A DNA stretch of 64,000 nucleotides from Turnera subulata (GCA_028386065.3 JAKUCV010006623.1:182828-246827); one strand, 5' to 3'; positions 35,887-47,142 are shown, counted from the stretch's first letter. Numbers and translations: made by a program. The notes: generated from the letters alone by a model not told the origin.

Positions 35887-36923
35887 CCCGTTAAGTAAAA
35901 ATTAAGATTTATATAAAAAAGGGAAAAATTAAGAACCCAATAAAATAATCCAATTAACAAATAATCCATGAAATATGTTGAAGGTTGAAGCAAAAGAATT
36001 TTAAAAATAGAAAAGCAAGACCAAAAATTTAAAGTGCGTGTAACAATTCACAACTAAAACTTAAAATCCAAAAAACAAGCATTAAACTTTGTCCTCTTCT
36101 TTATCAGGATCCCAACAAGCATAGGTATTTTCTTTTTTTTCGAACGAGCACAGGTGTTAAGCTCCTAAGCCATCACATGAATGAAAATTACAAGTCACTG
36201 GCGCCACGAATGACAACTAGTATATTTAATTTTTACGAATACTAATTCAATTAGTCTGAGTATTCAATCAACACTATAAACAAGTGCAGGTTACTTTTTC
36301 AATAAAAAGATATCAATTACCCAAAAAAAACTAATAGAAAAAACGTGCAGGGAGAGCAATCAGAAATAAAGAAATAATTAATTTTGATTTCTTACCAGTT
36401 ATCCGTTACCACCAATGGATTAGGAGGAAACAATTTGAGAATTGAGAGAGATGCTTCAACTGTAGAGTGCTCTCGCGCCGCCCAAAAAAGCGAGTGTGAA
36501 GAGAATTAAAAAAAAAAGAAAGTTAGCTTTATTTTTTCTAGAAGGATAATAGATTTTAGGGTATTATAATGGGCCGGGTCTAACGGGTAGGGTAGAACCT
36601 AGACCCGTACCCATGCCCAGACCCTATCCAGACCCGGTCAACTCGGATCCGGATATTACCCTACCCTCTTTTTACCCAGTCAAAGTTGGGTAATACCCTA
36701 CCCATACAAGCGGGTCTCGGGTGGGTATCGGGTAGACCCGAAAAAATTGCCATCCCTAACTGCTTGCATGGTTATTGAATCCCCTCCACGAGAATGTTTT
36801 ACCATTGCTTGTGCAAGAATCTGTAGAGGTTTACAGGCCCCGGTTTGTTCTTGATTCTTGATGTAATATAGGCTTGGCGCCTCCCTTTTGACAAAAAAAA
36901 AAAAAAGAACTTTGCTAAATGTT

Positions 36924-38194
36924 GTAACGAGCCAAAGTTTAGTCAACAGGCGCACCATAGTATATCTCGGAGTTGTTGATATCTAATCTGATTGTAGCTC
37001 TCCCAATTTCTAAATCAATGGATGCCTTTTGAGATCCGGATAACCGAATGAGAAAAAAAAATTAATACCTTTAAGGCAGTTTTAAAAAAATGTCTTTTCT
37101 TGGTATACATACCAAATTACCAATTAGTAGCACGATCATTGTTAGCAATTTTTTTTTTCTTTTCTGATAATGAACATTGCCAGCAATTAGGGTCACATGA
37201 AAACAATTCCCAAAATTATTGATTACATAATTATTTATCCCCTCCAAGGAATTAAAAAAGGAAACTCTAGAAAGATGGGTTATTATGGATAAAAAATGGA
37301 AATTAAAATCCTTTTAGCTTATTGTCTACTCCATCAATGTCATCATCGCATCGCTGTGATCCTTGTGTGGGTATAGATTCTGTGTGAAACTGATGGATTG
37401 AATAGAACCTTGTTACCTCATAAATTTCCGGATGTTCGACTCTTTTCTCTCTTTTTTTTTTCTTAACACAATCAGCAATCTATCATTTGTTTTCAATTTT
37501 TTTTATATATAAAAAAGTCTTATGATATTTCATATTGGCACTTTTGGTGGAAAATATTTGTTTGTCTATTTAATATATGCTTACCGAATTTTCTGATTTT
37601 CAAGTTAATGTCCATCGTCAAAATATAGATGGTAAATATGTTGAAGAAGCTAGAGCTGCATGATGATTGGGATGAAGATGATCACACTTGCAATTGGGGA
37701 ATGGATGAAAATTGCAATGGGGATGCATTTAGGAAGGTATGTGATGAAAATTTTCAGAATTTCACACTTAAAAAATTTTAAAACATGTGAAGGAGGACCC
37801 TACACTTTATAAATTTATAGTCAACTACTTTATACAATTATACGATGGAATACAACTACAAAAACACACACTTTCTCATCCCGCGACATCCTATACCCGA
37901 CAAAAATCAATTTTTGGGGCAGCAGACGATTGCTGATGATGCTGCCTTGTCTTTATGGTCTACTTCAAACAACATTGCGCCTTATATTGAAGAAGACCTG
38001 TATCGTCTTTGGTTAGGGTATACACTTCGATATCATGGTAATAACAGCATTCTTGACGTGAATTTGGATTGGTTTGAGTTTTGGGACAACCTCACCTCCA
38101 TCCATGCATTGCCTTAAAAATAACTCCTTGTTGTTGATGTAGGACCAATAACTGTACCGATGCTTCTGCAATTATATGCTTGGACTACTGGTTT
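36924..38194. other. Intergenic with a micro-insertion and an unrecognised short frame
   Basis: A possible coding relic runs from about 37629 (LKKLELHDDWDEDDHTCNWG, then a GTATGTG donor-like site at 37738) and a second open stretch covers 37845-38117 (containing QQTIADDAALSLWSTSNNIA and ending HALP-stop). I do not recognise either, and they may be unrelated. Confidence 0.3.
37151..37174 (-). mobile_element. 24-bp oligo(T) micro-insertion, 14-bp target duplication
   Basis: CATTGTTAGCAATT (37137-37150) and CATTGCCAGCAATT (37175-37188) match at 12 of 14. The insert reads TTCATTATCAGAAAAG plus eight As on the minus strand. Confidence 0.55.
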
Positions 38195-38938
38195 ATCATA
38201 ACGACTTTAGGATAGCCATTTCCTTAAGAGATTAACTATTTGCCTGAAAAAATAACGAATTTTTAAATCTTGTCGAGTGTTTTTTAAGTATAATTATTGT
38301 ATGTCAACATGTAATCTAATTAGAATCAGTGTCAAATCTTATTTTTTTCTTCTTAATTATTCTTTTTAAAATATATAAAAAGAAAAATCTTAATGAATGT
38401 AACGTGGAAAATTGGAAAAAACAAAGAAAAGATTATCATGAACGACATTGAAATTCACTCTTTCTCTTACCCTAAAAAGAATTTCCCTCTCTGTGATTCC
38501 TTCTCAATCCCCCAACGTACTTATTAATCCAATAAATTTCTATTTTCCCCAAAGTGGGGAAACACAAATAAAATAAATAAAATATATGTATCTATACATA
38601 TCTATTGGAGATGCTTCCTTCTTTTTTAGTATTTTTGTTGCCTCCTATCCTCTAGGAGGTGAATCTTCAACGCTCTTCGAGTGGAAGGATTCCATTTTTT
38701 TTTTTTCCTTTGGTTTTTGTGTCACCAACAATCCATCACATAAGATTTATCTCTTTCCATATCACAATATCTTTTTATGGGGAGACCAGTCAAACACGCT
38801 ATGTTGTATCATAAACATTTTTTGATGCTATGTGAAATAAGTTAAGAACAGTCTCAAAACCAAAATGAGGTATTTTTATATGTTAACTGCTACAATCTAT
38901 CTTCATGGTAGCTTAAAGTTCTATGTTTCAATTCGACT
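38195..38938 (-). pseudogene. Duplicated 3' end of the BOR gene
   Basis: This block is a diverged direct copy of 46440-47190, the last coding bases and 3' flank of the borate exporter gene at 47143. On the minus strand its right end still encodes [18 protein letters not shown] (stop at 38892-38890); the functional gene ends [14 protein letters not shown]. Homology then breaks off abruptly, so the copy has no splice acceptor or upstream exons and cannot encode a transporter. Long AT-rich stretches such as AATCTTAATGAATGTAAC and ATCATGAACGACATTGAAAT are shared. Confidence 0.85.
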
Positions 38939-39943
38939 TCAACTGTCAACTCTTATCAATTTTTTCCTCTTTCCCTACGCCGTTTCTTTTCATTTATCTA
39001 ATTCGTGGTGCATCTATAAATATGTTCTCAATTCCCAAACCACAAAGCAGCTATTAACTTATTCATGCTCTCCCCACAACCAAAGATCCTTTACTAAAGC
39101 TCAAGCTGCTTTGTTTTTCTTTAAGAATTTGCATATTTTCTCAACCTTGCACTTTGTTTCACCCTCAAGTTTCCCCTCAGGTTCCAATCAATCTATAGGA
39201 AAAGATTTTGTCACCTCAGTTCTATAATTTGTCAGATAATCAATACTTATTCACTAAATAGAGCGACTACAATTCATTCCTCTGCGTGTTGTTATTGTTT
39301 AGTTGTCTCCAGCAAATTCCTTTCCCTAAATTAGAGTTTCCAGTCAAAATATTCCGTTGAACTAGAAAAAAAAAATCAACAAATTTGGCGAAAATTAAAG
39401 GCAACAAACACATAATCAAGAATACTAAGATTTAGAGTAGTTCTTCTTAAATTCTAAGGCTACATCCACTACTCAAGGTCCCCCTTGACATTTGCCAAAT
39501 ATATTATATGATTTCTTCGTTGTGAAACCTAACCTATTACAACCTAGCTTTTTCAAATGATCAAGCTAAAATCTTTACAATAGTTTTTTCTAAGGTTCAT
39601 CTCTCTAACCTAGACTTTTACAAAAGCTAAACCCATATCTATAACTAAAGATTTTTACTATGGTTCAAGCTTCAAACCTATTCCTCTTAAGCCAAATCTA
39701 CCCAATCTTACTCAAAGAATGATTTTTCAACAACCCAAAGAGTGACTCACTTTTTGTGAATAAAATCAAGTCCCAAAGATTTCACAAAGGTACAAAGCTC
39801 AATGAAGAAGAACTAAACCCTTCAAAGATTTCAAGAATCTAAGCTCAAAAGATCTCTCTTTGGTTGATTAGTACTTAAGCAAGTTTAAAGAGAATGAAAC
39901 CAATATTCCAGTGACTTGCCTTGATCCTTACTTTGAAGTAGAT
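38939..39943. other. Intergenic, no gene seen
   Basis: AT-rich DNA between the BOR fragment and the solo LTR. Nothing recognisable. Confidence 0.5.
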
Positions 39944-42900
39944 TGAAACGCCCGTATCCCAAATTTTCCAATTTAATTAATTAAAACATATGAAGACCAA
40001 ATTGCCCTTTCTACCCGGGATACGTTTCAAACAACATAATCAATGTACAATTATACAATCATGGATGTTATGCAATCCTATGGATCCGACCCGAAGAGAG
40101 GAAAGCACCGCCACCCGCTGATAAGCACTCCTGACCGATGATCAGGTAACCTGAGAAAGATGTGAGGGGTGAGACCAACCACTGTCTCACCATAACAAAT
40201 AAACCAACGTATACAATACAAGTCAACCACAATAACACCGATATCAGGCAGTAGCAAGTAAAGTGCACAGACAGGTCACAATACACAACACAAACTCATC
40301 ATCAGTCTACAACCAACACTTGTCTTTAATAATCTTATTATGGTTGTGCTTTATCATTATTAGGATTGAATATTTTATTAGGGTTTAATATTTTATTAGG
40401 GCCCTCTACTGTGTGCGTCGAGCTCGGTCCCGTCTCATGAGACAACCAGGGCTAAAGCCCAAATATAATCAGGGCAAGGCCTAATACGATCAGTGAGAGA
40501 GAGACAGACAGAGAGAAAGAGGGAGGTAGAAAGGGAGATATAGAAAGAGGGAGGTAGAACCGGCCATCATAGACCCATATGCTAAACTGCATATACCATG
40601 CTATCCCGCATGAAATCCCGAGGGGTATCACTTCCAGCTCGAACCAACCGGTCAATAGCCCCACAGTAGAATTATTATAGTTCGTTATTTTCAATTATGC
40701 TTAAAGAGTTGTGCCATACATTATGATCAAACAGGGTTGTGTGGATCTCATATCTTATTCTCAAATCCGGGCCTCCAGCCCTCTAGTCACCACACGAACC
40801 ACAAAGTCATATAATCATTTCTTAATCATAACAACATATCATGCTCAACTGGCATACTATATCACAGAGGCTCATAGTTCACATAATCAGGCACTCAATA
40901 ACAAAGATATCATCATCATGATACACCGTGCAACAACAACATCAACACAACAGGCATACACGCATACAACTTTAAATGCCAAATAAATGTTATCACTTAA
41001 TGATCCATAACAAATAACCGAGTAATGTAGGCAGTACGCATACAAAGGTTTATATATCCTCACCTAGGCCATATTAACCGTCACGGAAGCCGAAGCCTAG
41101 CTCAGCCTCAACATATCCTATATTTATAACAAAACTACCACACATAAGGTCCACATAAAAACATGATAAATGCATGTCACAGCCGTGACTTAACAACAAA
41201 TCATCTTTACTCCTTAAGCCCGATTAAAACAAATCATGGGTCTAAGCCCGTCCAATCTTATAATCTTAGCCCGGGACCAAAAGTCCACTTAAGATTAATC
41301 ATATGCAAACTGAGTTCCGTATTAAAAACTAAGGCATAAGATTTTAGTATAATAGACCAGCCTATTAGCTCCACTTCCGAGCATACACTAGAAGCTCAAC
41401 ATACATTCATATTTTATATTTGATAATTTACACATAAGGTTTAATTCTCCCAGGACCAAGAACATTAATTATATCACTCTCCTTAAGGAACCTTTTTATA
41501 AAAACTATATGAAAACCTAAAAGTGTTCTGTAATAGATGTAAAACCTTACCCACTAGGCTATTACCAATTTATTTTGAATCAGACCCAAACCAAAATCGT
41601 AACTTACCATGGACCTTCAATCAAAGATTTAATAACCTCATTAAAAACCTGGAAACTACTTAAGAAATCAGTCCACCAATTAGCATGTTTAATATTCCAC
41701 AACGCGAATCCATAATGCCACCTACCATCAAAATACAACATGATGATCAACTATCAATCAAATTCCCCAACAACCATTTATACTCATGAACTCCCAATCA
41801 TAAGTAATGCATTGCTTTAAAAGCTAACAAATTAGCAACCCATATGACACGCACTACCATGACTAGGTGGAAATCGACAACATGTCATCATTGATTCACC
41901 AAGGTTTGATTATCAGCAATAAACTTTGAGAGGTAGAAACCCACGTGTTGTGGTTTAACTTACATAGACCAATATATGGACACATGTTCTATTAACTAAA
42001 CAATCAGTTCATGAACAGGATATAAACAACTTACCGACCAGTTTCATATCGGGATCAAAGCATGCTGAAAATTGATTAATTATTACATATTCAAGCAAGC
42101 AAAAAAAAAAAATCCAGAATAGTTATAACCAAGGCAACTCAACCCAAGTTACGCAAAAAAGATGATATGTTCGGTCATTACCCGTTAGGATGGTTTTGTC
42201 TGAGCCTAAAACCAAAGAACCCGAATCCTCCACTGAAACCACTCAAGTTCAGTCACTAGCTCCAACCACTGTCCTCTGCCAAAACAACCCGCACCCGACA
42301 CCACCAACAGCCAAACCGGAACCCAAATCCAGCACCGACCGGAAATGCAGAGGCACCGAAAACCTCTCCTTTCGACTTGCAGCGACGGCGACAGCTCTAG
42401 GCGTTGGTTGCTCGCAGCAACCCAAAGAGAAAAGAGAAGAAGGATGGCTGCGATGTGTGGATTTCGTGGAAAGAGGCAGTTAGGTGGAGAGGGATAAAAG
42501 TTGAGAAGAAAGGTGAGAAAAAATTGGGAAGAGAACGTGGGAGAGAGGTGAGGTGGCGGAAGAGAAGAAGGAAAAAGAGAAGGGAGAGAAAAGGAAAAGA
42601 AAAGAAGAAAAAAAACCAGGGTTTTAACCGGCCAAGACCAAAACGACGTGGGAGAGAGGTGAGGTGGCGGAAGAGAAGAAGGAAAAAGAGAAGGGAGAGA
42701 AAAGGAAAAGAAAAGAAGAAAAGAAACCAGGGTTTTAACCGGCCAAGACCAAAACGACGTCGTTTTGGTCTTGGGCGCGGTCAACTTACCTCTGGTCAAC
42801 GCGTCAGATTAGGGGGGTTAGGTTTTAATTAATTTTTTTTCTTCTCTTCCTTTCTTTAAACCAAAACTACGTAGTTTTAATAAAATCAACAATACACACT

Positions 42901-43125
42901 TTGTTTCACCCCGGAACTCCAATCACTCTCAAGGAATCCGACTAAGGATTAATTTCAAAAGTAATAAAATATTTTCAAGGGAAAAATAAATTAATAATAA
43001 TAATAATAATAATAATCTTCTTGACCAAAAATCCCAAAAATTCTACAAGGATAAAATTGGAAATAAAATTCTGAAAATTTCAAAAACCCAATAGAAGTTA
43101 CTTACAGCAAATTCAGGGCGTTACA
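39944..43125 (-). mobile_element. 3.2-kb solo-LTR-like element with 5-bp target duplication
   Basis: Begins TGAAACGCCCGTATCCC and ends TTCAGGGCGTTACA; the duplication TAGAT is at 39939-39943 and 43126-43130. As with the nested element at 31443, the minus-strand reading starts TGTAACG. No retroelement coding domain is present. It includes a GA-rich patch (40490-40560), a 111-bp tandem duplication (42535-42756), a perfect 32-bp palindrome (42743-42774) and an AAT/ATA run near 42990-43016. Confidence 0.82.
42535..42756. repeat. 111-bp tandem duplication inside the solo LTR
   Basis: Units 42535-42645 and 42646-42756 are nearly identical and start ACGTGGGAGAGAGGTGAGG. The purine-rich body is followed by CCAGGGTTTTAACCGG in both copies. 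Confidence 0.92.
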
Positions 43126-43364
43126 TAGATAATTTCTTTTTATATTTGGACAAGGTGTGGCAACGGCCACTTAGCCAAAAAAGATATTTGATTTGCTGTG
43201 AGATTTGGTATGAGTTCACATACAAAATTTCTGCTAGAACAGTTCTTTAAAAAAAAGCGTGGCTTCTTGATGTTTTTTTACTTTCTTCTCCAACCTTCTA
43301 ATGCTTATTGGACAAAATAATGTCTCTTTGAGATGTTGAATGGTGGATTTTGAGAAGAGATTAA
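43126..43364. other. Short unique sequence between LTR and MULE
   Basis: No gene. It ends with the left target-duplication copy of the MULE at 43355-43364. Confidence 0.5.
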
Positions 43365-45038
43365 GGGTTAAGCACCTTTTTGGGTCCTCGGGTTTCGCGT
43401 TTGTCCTATTCCTATACCCGCGAGTTTTGCTGTCCCTTTTAGGTACCCTGGGTTTCAATTTTTGGCTCTTTTCTATACCTCGGGCAGCCCGGCCGATGAC
43501 GTGGCCAGTTGCCCGGGCAGATCCGACACGTGTCACTCTCCCATTGGTCCACGTCGGAAAAAAGTGGGGCCCACCTTATCCCTCAGATTTTTTTTCCGAA
43601 AATTCAAAAATTCTTTTTCTTAATTTTTAAAGTCCTTACCGGCTGGTTGGACCGATTTTTTACCGGTTCGCCTCGCCATATCAGCTCGGTTTGTATTAAA
43701 AGAAATCGGGTGGAACCATTTCCCCAATTCAAAATTCCCCCAATTTCAATACCCTTAATTCCCTCTTCTCCCCTCAATTCATTTCCCCAACCTAACTTTT
43801 TATCTTTTTCTAAATATTAATTTCTAGAAATATTTATTTAAACTTTCCAAACAGAGCATAAAAATAAAAAAAAACTTATAATCCCCTTTGAATAGTGACA
43901 TTCACCACCGCAGGGACGTCAACCACACCAACGTCGTCAAGTGCCACGACATGTCGGACCACAACGGCGAGATCCAGGTCCTCCTCGAGTATATGGACGG
44001 CGGGTCGCTGGAAGGGACCCACATCCCTAGCGAGCCCTCCCTCTCCGACCTCACCTGCCAAATCCTCCGGGGCATCGCCTACCTCCACGGCCGCTCGTCC
44101 ACCGCGACATCAAGCCCTCCAACCTCCTCATCAACTCCAAGAAGAACGTCAAAATCGCCGACTTCGGCGTCAGCCGCATCCTCTCCCAGACCATGGACCC
44201 CTGCAACTCCTCCGTCGGCACCATCGCCTACATGAGCCCCGAGCGGTAAACACCAACCTCAACCACGGCCAATACGACGGCTACGCCGACGACATATGGA
44301 GCCTCGGGGTTAGCATCCTCGAGTTCTACCTCGGCCGCTTCCCCCTCGTCGTCGGGAGGCAGGGGGATTGGGCCAGCCTGATGTGCGCCATTTGTATATC
44401 GCAGCCGCCGGAGGCCCCCGTCGCGGCCTCCCCGGACTTCTGGCATTTCATCACCTGCTGCCTCCAGAGGGAGCCCGCCAGGAGATGGACGGCGCAACAG
44501 CTGTTGGGTCATCCCTTCATTACGAGGAACAACGGCCAGATTTTGCACCAATTGTTGCCTCTGCCCCGGCCTCTGTCCTAATCTAGGGAGGAGGGTGGTT
44601 TTGAGGTTCTTGGCTTACTAATGTTGTTGTTAATTTTTAAATTTTCTTCCTTAATTTTGGTTTTCTTCTTTTAAAAAAAATCTTCTTTTCCAGCCCGTTT
44701 CTTTTAATACAAACCGAGCTGGTATGGCGAGGCGAGCTGGTAAAAAATCGGTCCAACCAGCCGGTAAGGACTTTAAAAATTAAGAAAAAGAATTTTCGAA
44801 TTTTCGGAAAAAAAATCTGAGGGATAAGGTGGGCCCCACTTTTTTCCGACGTGGACCAATGGGAGAGTGACACGTGTCGGATCTGCCCGGGCAACTGGCC
44901 ACGTCATCGGCCGGGCTGCCCGAGGTATAGAAAAGAGCCAAAAATTGAAACCCGGGGTACCTAAAAGGGACAGCAAAACTCGCGGGTATAGGAATAGGAC
45001 AAACGCGAAACCCGAGGACCCAAAAAGGTGCTTAACCC
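43365..45038 (+). mobile_element. Pack-MULE carrying a MAP-kinase-kinase fragment
   Basis: Two inverted repeats of about 350 bp, 43365-43714 and 44690-45038, start GGGTTAAGCACC and end GGTGCTTAACCC. They are flanked by a perfect 10-bp duplication AAGAGATTAA at 43355-43364 and 45039-45048. Long terminal inverted repeats with a 9-10-bp duplication are the marks of Mutator-like elements. No transposase is present. The space between the repeats is filled by a GC-rich kinase sequence unlike the AT-rich surroundings, which makes this a captured host gene. The two inverted repeats are still very similar, so the insertion is fairly recent. Confidence 0.9.
43888..44581 (+). pseudogene. Captured MKK4/5-type kinase fragment, frameshifted
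   Basis: Reading in three successive frames reconstructs the C-terminal two thirds of a plant group C MAP kinase kinase. It has [14 protein letters not shown] and [17 protein letters not shown] (from 43888), then after a frameshift at about 44092-44097 [20 protein letters not shown] with DFGVSRIL and [13 protein letters not shown]. After a second break with an in-frame TAA at 44247-44249 come [20 protein letters not shown] and [20 protein letters not shown], and the natural-looking end at TAA 44579-44581. The N-terminal lobe with the P-loop and catalytic lysine is absent. Group C MKKs are intronless, so capture from genomic DNA and from cDNA cannot be told apart. It cannot make an active kinase as it stands. 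Confidence 0.93.
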
Positions 45039-45218
45039 AAGAGATTAACAACCCCAAGAAACTCTCCACCAATCCTTTTTTACGATTGATCTTTTTTAAT
45101 AAACCTTCAAGTTACTCATTTGTCTCTTTTGGATGAGATAAACAAACATCCACAAGGAATAACAACTACATATCTAGAGGAGAAAGGAGGAAAATAAAAG
45201 TAGGAGGAAGAAGAAGAA

Positions 45219-45662
45219 TTAGCACCTTTTATATACTTGGACTTTCTCTTTTATTCTGATTGTTTACCGAGTTTTTGTGTTCTTTTTATGTACTCCGAGT
45301 TTCAATTATTGTCCATTTTGTTGTGTACTTCGGGCAGCCCGATTGATGACATGACCATTTGCCCGGATCCACTTGACACGTGGCATAATATCATTGGTGC
45401 CATATGGAAATTTTTGTAGGACATGCAAACTAGAATATATGAGAAATAAGGTGGGACTCACATTTTTATCCATTTAGTGCCAATAGAATTGCAACACATG
45501 TCAAATGGATTCGGGTAGATGGCTATGTCATTGCTTGGGCTGCTCGAGGTACACAAAAGGAACAAAAATTGAAATTTGGGATATATAAAAGGGACACAAA
45601 AACTCTGGAGTATATGATCGGGACAAAAGGAAAACTCTAAGTATATAAAAGGTGTTTAACCC
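45219..45662. mobile_element. Diverged short MULE-type element related to 43365
   Basis: Left arm (TTAGCACCTTTTATATACTTGG and on to CGGGCAGCCCGATTGATGAC) and right arm (ATGTCATTGCTTGGGCTGC to AAAGGTGTTTAACCC) are an inverted pair resembling the Pack-MULE repeats, with only a short spacer. Flanks GGAAGAAGAA (45209-45218) and GGAAAGAGAA (45663-45672) may be a worn target duplication, but they are low-complexity. Confidence 0.6.
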
Positions 45663-45825
45663 GGAAAGAGAAACAAGTGAAAGTATATGATTGTAAAAAG
45701 GAAATTACTTATTTCTCATAGTTGAAGACTTGAAGTGTATCATAAGTGAAAGTATATTTTAGTGAAAGAATGGATGGAACACGCTTTGGGCCAAGTCAAT
45801 TAAAGTCTTCTATTTCCCTTAAAAA

Positions 45826-45844
45826 CATTTTTTTTTTGCATGAC
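45826..45844 (-). mobile_element. Possible 19-bp oligo(T) micro-insertion
   Basis: ATTTCCCTTAAAAA (45812-45825) and ATTTCCCCTAAAAA (45845-45858) differ at one base; between them is a T run with short flanks (GTCATGC plus As on the minus strand). The T run does not directly abut the repeat, which weakens the call. Confidence 0.4.
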
Positions 45845-45912
45845 ATTTCCCCTAAAAAAATGAAACACGCCGTTTCATAAAGATAGCTGTAACAGTGTAA
45901 CATACTATTTTA

Positions 45913-45928
45913 GATGTTAAAAAAAAAA
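45913..45928 (+). mobile_element. 16-bp oligo(A) micro-insertion with 14-bp target duplication
   Basis: AACATACTATTTTA (45899-45912) and AACATGCTATTTTA (45929-45942) differ at one base and flank GATGTT plus about ten As. Confidence 0.55.
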
Positions 45929-47142
45929 AACATGCTATTTTAAAGTTCTAATAAAAAAAAAAGGAGGATTGGCTGGGCGAACAAAAAAACTCAGGCTTTG
46001 TATGTAAAAAGAAAGCCCAACCGAAAATTTAAAACCAAATAAACATTACTTAATCGGGCCCAATGTTTGACCCAATGGCTCATAAACAAATCTCTTAGCC
46101 CAACGTCCTTTTTTTAAACTTGGGCATGAAAGATTATTATGAATTTTTTAAGATCTACGAAAAAAATAAATTATTACTTTTCAAAATTTTGAAACCAATG
46201 TATATCTAACACTAAAATTTAATTAAAAGTAGTAAAATAACATAAATAAAATATTTAACTTTATTGAACTGAAATGAGAAATTTTAAAAATTAGGAGTGA
46301 TCACTTATAATTTCAGAGAACCTATATGAAGATTTTGAAAAGTGATCTTAATGACAATAACAGTGATCTTTTAGCAAGGTTAATTCTATGGTTTGTTTGG
46401 GAATTTGGGGAGTTATATTATATGGTGTTTCTCCAATTATATAACTTAGAATAACCGTTAACCTTTTCCTTAATAGATTTCTGTGTGCCAGAAAAAAATA
46501 AAGAATTTTTTAATCTTGAAGAGTATTTTTTTAATAATAATTATTGCATGTCAACCGTAATCTAGTTAGAATGACTCTTAATTTTTTTCCCTTTTTTCTT
46601 CTAAATTTCTATTTAAAAAAATATATAAAAAACAAAATCTTAATGAATGTAACAAGGAAAATTGGGAAAAACAAATAAAAGAATATCATGAACGACATTG
46701 AAATTCCCTCCTCCTCAAACACTCCCCACCCAAAAAAAGAAAAAATTCCCTCCTTGTGGTTCCTTCTCAATTCCCTAACGTACTTATTAATCCAATAAAT
46801 TCCTATATTTCCCACAGTGGGGAAAACATGAATAAAATATATGTATCCTTATGTATCTACTAGAGATGCTTTCCTTCCTTTTGAACTCAATCCTTTTGCC
46901 TCATATCGTCTGCAGGTGAATCTTCAACGCTCTTTGAGTGAAAGGATTCTTCTTTTTTTTTTTTTCCTGTTTTCCTTTGGTTTTTGTATCACCAACAATC
47001 CATCAGACAAGATTCATCTCTTTTCATATCACAACATCTTTTTGTGGGGAGACCTGTCAAACACGCCATGTAGTATCATAAACATGCATATATGAAACAA
47101 GTTACGATCAACACCAAATGAGGTATTTTTATATGGTACCTG

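Larger units (their letters stand above)
31270..36758. mobile_element. Non-autonomous hAT element carrying a nested LTR
   Basis: The ends are TAGGGATGGCAAT (31270) and the inverted ATTGCCATCCCTA (to 36758), the hAT-type terminal repeat. An exact 8-bp target duplication ACTGCTTG lies at 31262-31269 and 36759-36766. Both subterminal regions are crowded with GGGTA / TACCC motifs (31285-31440 and 36560-36740). Without the inserted LTR the element is about 1.05 kb and has no transposase frame, so it needs one in trans. Confidence 0.88.
31173..36905 (+). mobile_element. LINE 3' fragment split by a later hAT insertion
   Basis: The visible LINE parts are 31173-31269 and 36759-36905, about 245 bp when joined, ending GCCTCCCTTTTGAC plus 14 As, a common form of plant LINE end. 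Possible target duplications are 31152-31172 (AGAACAACTTCGCGAAATGTT without its internal AAC) and 36906-36923 (AGAACTTTGCTAAATGTT), matching at 16 of 18 positions with a 3-nt indel. It is the oldest layer of the nest. Confidence 0.55.

Noticed and set aside
36120..36160. Micro-insertion with AAGCATAGGTATT / GAGCACAGGTGTT flanks
   Set aside because: Three or more mismatches and a mixed T/C run; too weak to claim.
42206..42832. Frames of 142 and 197 aa over the 111-bp repeats
   Set aside because: Repetitive Lys/Arg or Phe/Ser/Leu translations caused by the purine-rich tandem unit within the solo LTR.
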